Origin: an uncultured bacterium
Lineage (GTDB): Bacteria > Verrucomicrobiota > Lentisphaeria > Victivallales > UBA1829
NCBI GenBank assembly: GCA_900548385.1
Contig: URKJ01000010.1
Span: 1 to 64,000, forward strand
DNA length: 64,000 nucleotides
Reading direction: 5' to 3'
Both the position numbers and the translations under genes were made by a program. The notes under the pieces are model-generated. The model was not told where the DNA came from and ran no database searches. It was given only the letters and a program-made list of their open reading frames with translations. Below, piece after piece: positions 25,636 through 34,429 of the stretch. Position 1 is the first letter of the stretch. Each line of letters starts with the position of its first letter.

Positions 25636-25646
25636 GGTGCATCTCC

Positions 25647-26387
25647 TCAAGGCGTTGTTTTATTTTCTACGACAAGCGAAAAGGTCCGTGTATAGGTATT
25701 GTCCGCATCGCCGTTTTTTACATACCGGTCAGCGTTTTCCGGATTCTCCAGCAGTTTCAAAACGACCCGGTAGCGCGTCGGGGCAGTTTTGGAGCCCACT
25801 CCCGAAGCAATCGCCGTTTCCGGGACAGGAGTTACATAGAAATCCGCAACGTTTTCCAACAGCAGAAGTTTTGTTTGCGGAGCGTTGGAGGCTTCGGCGG
25901 CGGCTGTGCTGTACGCATTGGCGTTTGTTGTAATATCGTAGCCGTCCGGGGCTGCCGGATTTTCCGGAGGACAGGTAAATGCCAGATAGAGATTATACAG
26001 CGGATTGCTGCCGTCTTTTACTTTTTCCAGATAAAATGCGGCTTCGTAAGGCGCTGTTATTCCATTGAACGGTTTTGTCGTAGCGATCCAGAGAGAAGGA
26101 TTCGAACGACTTGACGAGGCGGCATTTTTCTGATAATAGAAAACGCATTGAGCCGTTCCGTCCGAGACGGGGGTTTCCAGCATATCCTTGATGAGCCGGG
26201 TGACAAAACGTGCGTCTTCACTGGCTGTCGCTTTGTGATTGGAGGTCCGCCAAATCGTCTGAATGGAGCCGAACAGCTGCATCATGATCAACATCAGAAT
26301 CGCAAAAATGGACATGGCCACCGTCATTTCCACGAGGGTGAACCGGCGCCGTTTCATCATACCCGGAATCTGCCGCTGTTTTTTCAT
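25647..26387 (-). CDS. Prepilin-type protein, GspJ-like
   Basis: 246 aa. The leader ends in MKRRR and is followed by FTLVEMTVAMSIFAILMLIMMQLF with Glu5. The residue before Phe1 is Arg rather than Gly. QTIWRTSNHKATASEDARFVTRLIKDML resembles GspJ, which has a conserved early helix with a dipeptide-rich beta domain behind it. The annotated ATG at 26387 gives a 15-residue leader. Internal ATGs at codons 10-11 would give the short leaders common in this group. It is followed 11 bp later by the GspK-like gene. Confidence 0.75.
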   Translation of the reverse strand: MKKQRQIPGMMKRRRFTLVEMTVAMSIFAILMLIMMQLFGSIQTIWRTSNHKATASEDARFVTRLIKDMLETPVSDGTAQCVFYYQKNAASSSRSNPSLWIATTKPFNGITAPYEAAFYLEKVKDGSNPLYNLYLAFTCPPENPAAPDGYDITTNANAYSTAAAEASNAPQTKLLLLENVADFYVTPVPETAIASGVGSKTAPTRYRVVLKLLENPENADRYVKNGDADNTYTRTFSLVVENKTTP

Positions 26388-26417
26388 TACTGCAATATCC
26401 TAACTTTCTAAATGGTT

Positions 26418-26978
26418 TCAGTTGTTTACGAAGTGATCATAAACGATATAGCGTTTTGTCCGCTCTTTCCAGGAAGAGGTCACCGGCCAGCTTACGCAGA
26501 AGTAAATCCGGACGCCTTTTGCTGTGTCCACGGTTTTATATCCGGAGGAGACGTTGACGCCGTTGTCCGCCGACTGTTTTTCATGCAGATCCTGAATCGG
26601 CATTTTCCACACGTTGACATGAACGCCGGTGGTGCCGTCTTCCGAAACGATATAATAGAGTTTGTTATTGATCATCTGATAAATTTTTGTATCGCCGCCG
26701 AGTGGATCTTTCGTCTTCTGATAGTTCGTGTCGTTGATATTTTTCAGAACATCGTTTTCGTATGAAGTATTATAATCGGAGATATTGCTCACGTTGACAT
26801 ATTTGATCAGCCACTGGATCTTGGAGGCGGCTTCGTCCATAAAGGTATCGTATGAGACGTTTTTCATTGCGTTCAAGGCGGGGGGGATCAGCGCCATGAC
26901 ACCGGTGATGCCGAACGCGACAACACCGATCGCCAGGACGATCTCGACCATATTGAATCTGTGAAGTATTTTTTGCAT
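26418..26978 (-). CDS. Prepilin-type protein, GspI/PilV-like
   Basis: 186 aa, first gene of the pilin-like operon. The leader MQKILHR is followed by FNMVEIVLAIGVVAFGITGVMALI, with Glu5 and the VxxAIG(V)xxFG pattern of PilV/GspI proteins. The residue before Phe1 is Arg. The C-terminal domain is beta-rich with repeated Trp residues. A strong AAGGAG lies about 11 bp upstream. The 235-bp AT-rich region behind it is shared with the divergent kinase gene. Confidence 0.75.
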   Translation of the reverse strand: MQKILHRFNMVEIVLAIGVVAFGITGVMALIPPALNAMKNVSYDTFMDEAASKIQWLIKYVNVSNISDYNTSYENDVLKNINDTNYQKTKDPLGGDTKIYQMINNKLYYIVSEDGTTGVHVNVWKMPIQDLHEKQSADNGVNVSSGYKTVDTAKGVRIYFCVSWPVTSSWKERTKRYIVYDHFVNN

Positions 26979-27140
26979 AATTCCGTAACTCCTTGATCTG
27001 TCTATAATCTAATACAACAGATTTTGAAAAAAGCTAGTCCGGAAACAAAAAAAATAAATAATTTTTTGGTAATTTTTCCCGGGAATCCGGAAAAACAGCC
27101 GTTTTTCATCTGCTTTCCGGAAAAAACAGTTTTTCTTTGC

Positions 27141-27169
27141 TTGTTTCAATCCGGTTGAGGATGTATATT
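27141..27169 (+). promoter_or_regulatory. Predicted sigma-70 promoter of the kinase-receiver operon
   Basis: TTGTTT (27141-27146), 17-bp spacer, TATATT (27164-27169), predicted start near 27176. It lies inside the 235-bp AT-rich divergent region shared with the pilin-like operon. Confidence 0.6.
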
Positions 27170-27187
27170 TCCCCACGATTGAAACAA
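27141..27187. repeat. Perfect 11-bp inverted repeat bracketing the kinase promoter
   Basis: TTGTTTCAATC (27141-27151) and its exact reverse complement GATTGAAACAA (27177-27187), arm centres 36 bp apart. The first arm covers the -35 box and the second the predicted start site. This looks like a two-site operator at DNA level, since most of it would not be in the transcript. No known regulator recognises this sequence to my knowledge. Confidence 0.7.
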
Positions 27188-27213
27188 TTAATTCAAGGAA
27201 CCACAAAAACTGT

Positions 27214-29427
27214 ATGCGGTACCGTTGCCCGTTTTGCTATTATACCATCACCGTCGATGAGATGTCGCGCGGTTATCCTGTCATCTGCACCGGATGCGGA
27301 AAAGAGGTCATGATTCCGCCCGGACGGTTCGATTCCGGCTGCATTATCGGTGATTTTGTCATTCTTGAAAAACTTGGAGCCGGCTCCATCGGCTCCGTGT
27401 ACAAGGCGACTCAGCTTTCCCTTGACCGTCAGGTCGCGTTGAAAATTCTTTCACCGGAATACACCACATCCAAGGGAATCGACGCTTTCCTCCGGGAAGC
27501 CCGCGCCGCCGCAAAACTCTCCCATACCAACCTCGTTCAGTCTTATGCGGTCGGCGAGGACGACGGATTCTGTTACATGGCAATGACTTATGTCAGCGGC
27601 GAAAATCTGCGGACGCGTCTGAGAAAAGAAGGGCGGATTTCCGTTGACGAAGCTCTCCATATTTCGCAACAGGTCGCCGAGGCTCTTTATTACGCATGGG
27701 ACGAAGTGGGGCTGATCCACCGAGATGTCAAGCCGGACAATATCATGATTACTGATGACGGCATCGTGAAGCTGACGGATCTCGGACTCGCGATCAATCA
27801 GTCGGAATGGCACGAGGGAATGGAGATTTCCGGCAGTCCGTCGTATATGAGCCCGGAGCAGTTCCGCGGCGAAAAGCTGGATTCCCGGAGCGATATTTAC
27901 AGCCTCGGCGTAACGCTGTTTCAGATGATTTCCGGGCGGCTGCCGTTTGAGAGCGATTCGGTCAAAAAACTTGCGCAGCTGCATCTGGAGAAAGAGCCGC
28001 CGTCTCTGCGGCATCTTGTGCCCGGCGTTCCGTTGGCGGTTGACGCGCTTGTCAAGCGGATGATGGCGAAGCGTCCAGAAAGCCGTTACGCCTCCATGGA
28101 GGAGGTGTTGAAGGCAATCTGGACCATCCGTCAGAAAACCGCTCCGAACAAGAGCCTGGTGCCGGACGTGCATACGATTTCCATCAAACGTCTTGATTAT
28201 GAAATTCAGAATGAATCATCGGAACTCAAAGCGAAAGTCGCCGGGAAAGTGATTGTGCAGGCGTCCTGGATGGACCGTCTGATCACCGGATTCGTCACCG
28301 CCGTTGCAGTGATCGTGCTGATGCTGGTGCTGTTTGCTTTGACCGGCGGACGCGAAACGAAACTGCGGACGTTCGATAAAGTCGCATATTTTGAGAAGCT
28401 TTCCAGCGACAAGAGTCTGGATGCCGCTTCGATTCTTGACGAGGGACGCAAGATCATTGATGAACTTCCCGGCCGGGGAACGGCGGAACTGGAGTTCAAT
28501 CTTGCGAAAATGAACATGGTGCTGGCATCCGTTGAACGGAACGCGCTCCGGGATGAGCTTCTTCAGCTGAAGCAGGAGAATTCCGGTCTGACACGGCAGC
28601 GCGAGCAGCTTTCCGGCGAGAAGAAGCGTCTGGAACAGCGCAATGCGCAGCTGGAGCGGATGGTCGGGACATATTCCAATTACGGGGAACTGAACCGCCA
28701 GCTGACGGAAAAAGCGGCGCGGATCCGGCGTTTGGAACAAGCCGCCGCCGGACAGCGGAAAGAGGCGGAGCGCCTGAAACAGTCGGTGGTGGCGAAGGAA
28801 CGGGAAATTCTGGAGTTCGTCCGCAACCGGATCCGTTTAAAAGTCCTGAACTATCAGATGGAACAGCGGTTCCGCGAGGCGGACGCCCTGATCGAAGCCA
28901 AAAAGAAAGAGTTCCCGCAACTGGCGGAATGGCTGACGGAAAAGGCGGAGGAGAACCGGTTTCTCGGCCGGATCGGCAATCTGCTGACCGACAGCGGAAC
29001 CCGGTTTGCAGGCTATCCGCTCGCCGGACCGGAAAAACGGTCGATTCTGAACATCAACGGAGGAACGATCAGCTACAAGGATTCCCTCGGCAGAACGTTC
29101 CTGAAAGAGTGGAAAGAGTTTCAGCCGCGTACTCTGTACCGCCTGCTTCAGAATGATTCCGCGATGCGGCGGAATCCGAAAGCGGCGGAGGCCGGGTGCG
29201 AACTGCTGCAGAAACGGCTTGGCGCCGCATGCAAAAAAAATCCCGGCGACCGGGAACTTTCCGCAGTGGCGGCTGTCTATGCGGATAATAAAATGGAACA
29301 GTTGAAATACGCCTCGTCTGCCGATCCGGAGGGAACGAAAGAATCGGTCCGCGAATTTCTGCGGAGCATGGAGGGGGCGGGGGATTACCGGAAGCTGGAA
29401 CAGGAACTGAGCCCGCTTCTGCGCTGA
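27214..29427 (+). CDS. Transmembrane Ser/Thr protein kinase with N-terminal zinc ribbon
   Basis: 737 aa. Residues 5-28 form a CxxC...CxxC zinc ribbon (C5, C8, C25, C28). The Hanks-type kinase domain spans about 46-306: GAGSIGSVYKA glycine loop, ALKIL (K77), HRDVKPDN (D171), DLG in place of DFG (D189-G191), and SYMSPEQ. One membrane helix lies at about 356-379 (TAVAVIVLMLVLFALTGG). The outer portion has a long coiled coil (about 430-560, rich in Gln/Glu/Arg/Leu heptads) and a helical end. Targets are unknown. The receiver gene starts 14 bp downstream, so the two probably share a transcript. Confidence 0.92.
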   Translation: MRYRCPFCYYTITVDEMSRGYPVICTGCGKEVMIPPGRFDSGCIIGDFVILEKLGAGSIGSVYKATQLSLDRQVALKILSPEYTTSKGIDAFLREARAAAKLSHTNLVQSYAVGEDDGFCYMAMTYVSGENLRTRLRKEGRISVDEALHISQQVAEALYYAWDEVGLIHRDVKPDNIMITDDGIVKLTDLGLAINQSEWHEGMEISGSPSYMSPEQFRGEKLDSRSDIYSLGVTLFQMISGRLPFESDSVKKLAQLHLEKEPPSLRHLVPGVPLAVDALVKRMMAKRPESRYASMEEVLKAIWTIRQKTAPNKSLVPDVHTISIKRLDYEIQNESSELKAKVAGKVIVQASWMDRLITGFVTAVAVIVLMLVLFALTGGRETKLRTFDKVAYFEKLSSDKSLDAASILDEGRKIIDELPGRGTAELEFNLAKMNMVLASVERNALRDELLQLKQENSGLTRQREQLSGEKKRLEQRNAQLERMVGTYSNYGELNRQLTEKAARIRRLEQAAAGQRKEAERLKQSVVAKEREILEFVRNRIRLKVLNYQMEQRFREADALIEAKKKEFPQLAEWLTEKAEENRFLGRIGNLLTDSGTRFAGYPLAGPEKRSILNINGGTISYKDSLGRTFLKEWKEFQPRTLYRLLQNDSAMRRNPKAAEAGCELLQKRLGAACKKNPGDRELSAVAAVYADNKMEQLKYASSADPEGTKESVREFLRSMEGAGDYRKLEQELSPLLR

Positions 29428-29441
29428 CAAAGGGAGAACAG

Positions 29442-29843
29442 ATGGCAAACAGACTGAAATTGACGGGCGGTTCGGAAACGATTCTGATCGTAGATGATCA
29501 GGAGACCGTGTGGGATTTTTTGATCGAAGCGCTGCAGAAGCTCGGCTATTCGGTTCTGCTTGCGGAAAACGGACTTGACGCGGTGGAGATCTATCAGAAC
29601 AATCCGGGACAGATTGATCTGGTTCTGCTGGATATGATCATGCCGCATCAGGGCGGACATTCCACGTTCTACAAGCTCAAGGAGCTGGACCCGGATGTCT
29701 GCGTACTGCTTTCGAGCGGCTTTGTGTCGCATGACGAAGTGGACGATCTGCTGGCGAACGGTGCGGCGGGATTTCTGCCGAAACCGCACCGGATCTCCAC
29801 CATGGCGGCGGAAATCCGGCGGATTCTCGACCGGAAGAAGTAA
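29442..29843 (+). CDS. Single-domain response regulator (CheY-like receiver)
   Basis: 133 aa receiver with all key residues: the acidic pair ILIVDD (D18, D19), the phospho-acceptor LLDMIMP (D64), Ser in LLSSG and Lys in FLPKP (K114). There is no output domain. AAGGGAGAACAG provides the Shine-Dalgarno. No histidine kinase is adjacent. Its only partner is the Ser/Thr kinase 14 bp upstream, so cross-talk between a Hanks kinase and a receiver is possible but inferred. It converges on pdxJ with 8 bp between. Confidence 0.88.
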   Translation: MANRLKLTGGSETILIVDDQETVWDFLIEALQKLGYSVLLAENGLDAVEIYQNNPGQIDLVLLDMIMPHQGGHSTFYKLKELDPDVCVLLSSGFVSHDEVDDLLANGAAGFLPKPHRISTMAAEIRRILDRKK

Positions 29844-29851
29844 GACGGCGG

Positions 29852-30574
29852 TCAGCCTTTTTTGTACGAGCTCATCAGCGCAAGCATTTTCATGACGGCT
29901 GCTTCGAGTCCGCAGTAGACCGATTCGCAGATGATGCTGTGTCCGATATTCAGTTCATTCAGATACGGAACCTCCGCCAGGAGCGGTTTGATGTTTTCGT
30001 AGTCGATGCCGTGTCCGGCGTTGACCGTGATGCCCAGGGAATGCGCGAATTCCGCTCCATCGGCAAGACGGCGGAGTTCCCGCGCGGAGTCTTCCCCCTT
30101 TGCGTTGGCATACGCGCCGGTGTGAAGTTCGATGACCGGAGCGCCGCACTCTTTCGCGGCACGGATCTGTTCCCGGTCGGGATCAATGAACAGACTCACT
30201 TCCACGCCGACGGAGGCGAGGACGGCGGCTGCGGCTTTCACCTGTTCCAGATGCCCGGCGACGTCGAGTCCGCCTTCCGTTGTCAGCTCCTGCCGTTTTT
30301 CCGGCACAAGACAGCATGCCGCCGGACGGAGCCGGGAGCAGATGGCAACCATTTCGTCCGTGACAGCCATTTCCATATTCAGGCGATGACCGGAGGCGGC
30401 GAGTTGTTCGAGGTCCGCGTCGTTCATGTGCCGTCGGTCTTCCCGCAGATGCGCGGTGATTCCGGCGGCGCCCGCGTGCATGGCGAGGTCCGCCGCTTTC
30501 AGAACGGAGGGATAGGTCACTCCGCGGAGTTGTCTCAATGTTGCGACATGGTCGATATTCACCCCGAGTTTCAT
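29852..30574 (-). CDS. pdxJ: Pyridoxine 5'-phosphate synthase
   Basis: 240 aa TIM barrel. It joins 1-deoxyxylulose 5-phosphate and 3-amino-1-hydroxyacetone 1-phosphate to make pyridoxine 5'-phosphate (DXP-dependent vitamin B6 route). Clear family sequence includes MKLGVNIDHVATLRQLR, GITAHLREDRRHM, LNMEMAVTDEM and AGHGIDYEN, with LNIGHSIICESV near the end. The start overlaps the previous stop by 4 bp. It is the last gene of the long minus-strand vitamin operon. Confidence 0.96.
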   Translation of the reverse strand: MKLGVNIDHVATLRQLRGVTYPSVLKAADLAMHAGAAGITAHLREDRRHMNDADLEQLAASGHRLNMEMAVTDEMVAICSRLRPAACCLVPEKRQELTTEGGLDVAGHLEQVKAAAAVLASVGVEVSLFIDPDREQIRAAKECGAPVIELHTGAYANAKGEDSARELRRLADGAEFAHSLGITVNAGHGIDYENIKPLLAEVPYLNELNIGHSIICESVYCGLEAAVMKMLALMSSYKKG

Positions 30575-31407
30575 TGTTCAGGTCCTTTCGTTGTCAGTTG
30601 TTTGACCAGTTCGGAAAAAGATTCCGTTTCCACGGGAAAGCGTCCGGCGCCGAGAGAGACCGGCGCGGCGAGCCAGGAGCCGTCGAAACCGTAATGGTTC
30701 ATTGCTTCGAGCCACGGAAGCAGGTGATCGGCAAGCAGAATGTTGCCGGAGTCTGCATCGTAGCGGAACAGAATGGAGCGCACTTCCAGAAGAAGAGTTC
30801 CCGCAAGAGTGGAGGGGACTGTCAGACTGCGGGGGATTTCGTGGGGATTGATGTCCAGCCGCACTTTCAGCTCCGGGATCATGGATTCGCGGAGAAAACG
30901 GATGAGGCGTACCGGCTGGGCGGAATCCGCACACGGCAGCGAAAACGGAAGCAGAAGCGTTATGCCTGTCCGGTTCAGAACGGGAGCTATCAGACGCAGA
31001 AGACGCAGCATGGAATTCAGTGCCCGTTCATCGCCGAGGATATTGTTCATGTGCGGATCGAATGTCACTGTGCGGATGCCGATCGAGTGGAACAGCGTAA
31101 GGAGTTTTTCCGTATAGGCGGCGAATTCCTGAAACAGCGATTCCGAGGAGAACGGCAGATTGCGCGCGACATTGCTGTCGATAATGGAACCTGTCTGTAC
31201 GAGTTTGTAACTGCGCAGTACGCGCGCCAGCAGATAGGAAGCCTCTTTCAGTTCCAGCGTTTCCGCCGGAAGTTCGATTGCGGAAAATTTATCGGGAAAT
31301 GCGAGGCAGTCCGCCAGTTTTGAGGCGGGAACTCCTGCCGCGGCGTATGCCATGCCGAACGCGGAGCCCGCCGCGAATTCCGCAACAGCCGGAACGGTCC
31401 GTTTCAT
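30571..31407 (-). CDS. Hypothetical protein, possibly a TIM-barrel (sugar isomerase/endonuclease IV-like) fold
   Basis: 278 aa, no signal peptide. Alternating strands and helices include GIRTVTFDPHMNNILGDE, ITLLLPF and LKVRLDINPHEIP. These are in the right order for a xylose-isomerase-like barrel, with possible metal ligands Asp/His/Asp. I do not recognise a named family. It overlaps ribE and pdxJ by 4 bp each (ATGA on both sides) and so is tightly coupled to riboflavin and B6 synthesis genes. A role in either pathway is inference. Confidence 0.55.
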   Translation of the reverse strand: MKRTVPAVAEFAAGSAFGMAYAAAGVPASKLADCLAFPDKFSAIELPAETLELKEASYLLARVLRSYKLVQTGSIIDSNVARNLPFSSESLFQEFAAYTEKLLTLFHSIGIRTVTFDPHMNNILGDERALNSMLRLLRLIAPVLNRTGITLLLPFSLPCADSAQPVRLIRFLRESMIPELKVRLDINPHEIPRSLTVPSTLAGTLLLEVRSILFRYDADSGNILLADHLLPWLEAMNHYGFDGSWLAAPVSLGAGRFPVETESFSELVKQLTTKGPEQ

Positions 31408-32054
31408 AGAAATCCGGCTCCTGCGAGCATTTCCATGGTGACGGGCGGACTTTTCTTTTCCGTCATGCGGCTCAGGTAGGAGACGACGTATTTGCCGATC
31501 AGATCCGTTTCAAGATTTACGGAATCGCCCGGTTTCCGTGTGTGGAGCGCGGTTTCCCGCCAGGTTGTCGGAATGATTCCGATCCGGAAAACGGAGCTTG
31601 AAACCGTTTCCAGAGTCAGGGAGATCCCGTCCACGGCAATGGAGCCCTTTTCCACAAAATATTCCCGGAGTTGCGGCGGAAGTTCGATTTCCAGTTCCAT
31701 ATCGGAATTGTGGCGCTGGAGCGACAGGATCCGGGCGGTCGCATCAACATGGCCTGCGACGATGTGACCGCCGAGCCTTCCGTTCGCCGCCAGAGCGCGT
31801 TCCATGTTCACGACGGAACCGTAAGGCATGGAACCGAGATTGGTCCGTTCAAATGTCTCCCGCATGACGTGGAAGGTGAGGGGACCGCCGGACATGCCGG
31901 CTTCCAGTGTCAGACAGGCGCCGTTGACGGCGATGCTTTCGCCCGCTTCCAGATCCGCGAACTGTTTTTTCGGGTCAATGATGATTTTTCCGGCGTCTCC
32001 GTTCATTTTCCGGGCAAGGATTACGCCCGTGGTTTCCACCAGTCCGGTAAACAT
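31404..32054 (-). CDS. ribE: Riboflavin synthase, alpha subunit
   Basis: 216 aa, the usual length, formed from two homologous beta barrels. Repeat one starts MFTGLVETTG and contains GESIAVNGACLT. Repeat two contains GHIVAGHVDAT and SIAVDGISLT. The enzyme dismutates two 6,7-dimethyl-8-ribityllumazine molecules to riboflavin and its precursor. A GGAGG Shine-Dalgarno lies in the last codons of ribD, with a 2-bp gap between the genes. It is sometimes named ribC in other organisms. Confidence 0.96.
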   Translation of the reverse strand: MFTGLVETTGVILARKMNGDAGKIIIDPKKQFADLEAGESIAVNGACLTLEAGMSGGPLTFHVMRETFERTNLGSMPYGSVVNMERALAANGRLGGHIVAGHVDATARILSLQRHNSDMELEIELPPQLREYFVEKGSIAVDGISLTLETVSSSVFRIGIIPTTWRETALHTRKPGDSVNLETDLIGKYVVSYLSRMTEKKSPPVTMEMLAGAGFL

Positions 32055-32056
32055 AT

Positions 32057-33076
32057 TTAAAACCTCCGTTCTTCCGGTTTCCGCACATAGCCGGAAACTG
32101 CAAAATCCGGTCCGAGACGGACGAGTTCCATCCCGTCGACCGCAAGCGCCTCCGAGAGGGTCCGCGGATCGGGACCGCCGATGACCGGACGGCTTCCCGT
32201 TCCGCCGAGGAGCTTCGGCGCATAGTGAAATTCGATCTTGTCCACGACGCCTGCGTTCAGCGCCGATGCCGCCAGTTCTCCCCCGCCTTCCAGAAGCAGG
32301 GAGACAAACGGGCGTTTGCCAAGTTCAGCCAGATAGTTTTCCCAGTCGGCGGCTGTGTTCAGCGACACCTGCTCCCATCCGTCCGGGAGTTCGAGCCGGG
32401 AATTGGAAACCACGATCCGGCAGGGCGTTTTCCGCGTGTTGCCCGCGCTGTCGCGGACGGTCAGACGCGGTGAATCCGTGCGGAATGTTCCGCCGCCGAC
32501 CATGACCGCGTCCGCCCATTGACGGAGATGCTGGACGCGCGCCCGCGCTTCCGGTCCGGTGATCCATTGCGAACAGCCGCAATGTGTGGCGATCCTGCCG
32601 TCCAGTGTCGCCGCCATTTTGAGCAGGACGAACGGTTTCCCGGTCGTGATCCATTTGAAAAAAGCCTCGTTGAGTTTACGGCAATGCTCTTCCGCGACGC
32701 CGTCCGTCACTTCGATTCCGTGTGAGCGCAGCAGTTCGACCGCTTTGCCCGCATGGTTCGGGTTCGGATCAAGACAGCCGATCACCACGCGGGCGAACCG
32801 GTTGCGGATGATCGCGTCGGTACAGGGCGGTGTGCGTCCCCAGGAGGAACAGGGTTCCAGTGTGACGTAGATTGTCGCGCCTGCGAGGTCCCGGTTCCCG
32901 GCGGAGCGGATCGCTTCGATTTCCGCGTGCGGTTGTCCTGCTCTGGTATGCCAGCCTTCGCCGAGGATTTCGCCGTTGCGTACGATTACCGCGCCGACGA
33001 TCGGGTTCGGAGTCGTATTGCCGAGTGCCCGCTCTGCCAGTTCCGCCGCCCGGAGCATGTATTGTTCATCGGTCAT
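32057..33076 (-). CDS. ribD: Bifunctional riboflavin deaminase/reductase
   Basis: 339 aa. The N-terminal cytidine-deaminase domain has the zinc site PHAEIEAI and LEPCSSWGRTPPCTDAI. The C-terminal reductase domain contains KMAATLDGRIA and LLEGGGELA. Together they convert the pyrimidine made by GTP cyclohydrolase II to 5-amino-6-ribitylamino-uracil phosphate. I chose ATG 33076 because it starts directly at TDEQYMLRAAELA and overlaps the previous stop (ATGA). A longer in-frame reading to 33286 would be Arg-rich junk inside the C39-like gene. Confidence 0.95.
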   Translation of the reverse strand: MTDEQYMLRAAELAERALGNTTPNPIVGAVIVRNGEILGEGWHTRAGQPHAEIEAIRSAGNRDLAGATIYVTLEPCSSWGRTPPCTDAIIRNRFARVVIGCLDPNPNHAGKAVELLRSHGIEVTDGVAEEHCRKLNEAFFKWITTGKPFVLLKMAATLDGRIATHCGCSQWITGPEARARVQHLRQWADAVMVGGGTFRTDSPRLTVRDSAGNTRKTPCRIVVSNSRLELPDGWEQVSLNTAADWENYLAELGKRPFVSLLLEGGGELAASALNAGVVDKIEFHYAPKLLGGTGSRPVIGGPDPRTLSEALAVDGMELVRLGPDFAVSGYVRKPEERRF

Positions 33077-34404
33077 CGCGTCCCCCGCGGGTGAATGGAG
33101 ATGAGCCGCATCGTCATGACCCATGCGTCTTCGAGCGGCATTGTTTTGAATTCGTGTCCGGCGCCCCAGGTATCGGTGTAAACGATCGTGTCGTCTTTGT
33201 CGTTGTAGCCGATGATGAGACGCATGTGCCCGCCGCCGGTCTGAAGCGTTTTCCGTTTTTCGTTGACGAGTCCGAGTTGAACGCACCAGACGAGCGGAAG
33301 CCCGTCGTCGATGCGGCTCCGGATTTCGCGGCGGAAACCGTTCATGCCGCGGCTCTCGCCGTCACAGCGGAGTTTGCGGAAGATGCGCGGGTTCATCTGC
33401 GCCATCGTTTCGCCGACGTACACATAGTTTCCGCGCTGCACAACCGCAATTTTTTTCAGACGTGCGCGTCGGGCCTGCGTATTGTAACGGGAGACCAGTT
33501 TTTCGAGTTCTTCGACGGATTCGATTTCCGCAGAATAACGGGAACGGACGCGGATTCCGAATTTGCTTCCGGCTTTTCCGAGGGCTTCCAGCATCATCCG
33601 GGAAGAGGTTCCGGCATCGGTTGTGCCGGTGATCTGCGCGATCGTGTGCTGTGTGACGTCGTCAACACCGTAATACTTCAAGATCCGTTCGGCGACCGCT
33701 GCGACGCAGTAGCCTTTTGCGCCCTGATCGACCATCGGGATGCCGGTGATCCAGACTGTACCGTCCTCTTTCCGCTGTACGTTGTCAACCAGATCGGAGG
33801 GACGTTCGACTTTGCTCCGGTCCACCCGGACGAGCGACTGCTTCCGCGGATCGTCCTGCGGATTGAATTTTTCGATTTCCAGCTGAAGGTATTCCGGCAG
33901 ACTGTCCCGTCTGGAGCGTCCGCTGACACTCCATTTCACTGTGTAAAGATAACCGTTCGCGACCCGGAAATTGGCGTTCAGGAACATATTGTTGGCGAGC
34001 CGTCCCTTCTGTTCTTCGCCTTTTTCTCCGGTCAGTTCCGTGAGAGCGGCGTTGAAAGAGTCGACCAGCTTTTCAAACGTTTCATATTCCATCGGACCGG
34101 CATCGCCGCGGTTGTAGATGGAAAGATAAAATTTTTCCGGATGAAGACCGTTGAACGAGACGATCGCTTCGCAGACGGGGAAACCGAGGAACGTTGCCCG
34201 CACCGGGTTGCGGAATGCGGCATAACGCGCGGCTTCCCGTTTGGCGGAAACCCAACGGAACATGCGGTTTTTAAGGACAAACGAATTGGATGTTGCGGAA
34301 AACAGCTCGTTGTTTTCACCGAGCGTTTCCCGCATGTCGTAATCCTTGGCGCCCGCGGAGATCGTGCAGGCAAGAAGGAGAATCCGCGCGAGATGTCTGA
34401 ACAT
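33073..34404 (-). CDS. Secreted C39-like cysteine peptidase
   Basis: 443 aa. A signal peptide (LARILLLACTISAGA) leads an N-terminal domain of about 200 aa that I do not recognise. A papain-like C39 domain follows. The nucleophile is Cys233 in DQGAKGYCVAA, with His393 in GGGHMRLIIGYN and Asp411 in YTDTWG. The family includes peptidases and bacteriocin leader-processing domains, but here there is no ABC transporter fusion. ATG 34404 follows GAAAGGGA. It sits between ftsY and ribD, coupled to ribD by ATGA, although it has no obvious riboflavin role. Confidence 0.75.
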   Translation of the reverse strand: MFRHLARILLLACTISAGAKDYDMRETLGENNELFSATSNSFVLKNRMFRWVSAKREAARYAAFRNPVRATFLGFPVCEAIVSFNGLHPEKFYLSIYNRGDAGPMEYETFEKLVDSFNAALTELTGEKGEEQKGRLANNMFLNANFRVANGYLYTVKWSVSGRSRRDSLPEYLQLEIEKFNPQDDPRKQSLVRVDRSKVERPSDLVDNVQRKEDGTVWITGIPMVDQGAKGYCVAAVAERILKYYGVDDVTQHTIAQITGTTDAGTSSRMMLEALGKAGSKFGIRVRSRYSAEIESVEELEKLVSRYNTQARRARLKKIAVVQRGNYVYVGETMAQMNPRIFRKLRCDGESRGMNGFRREIRSRIDDGLPLVWCVQLGLVNEKRKTLQTGGGHMRLIIGYNDKDDTIVYTDTWGAGHEFKTMPLEDAWVMTMRLISIHPRGTR

Positions 34405-34429
34405 GCGATTCCCTTTCGGTTGAACTGGA

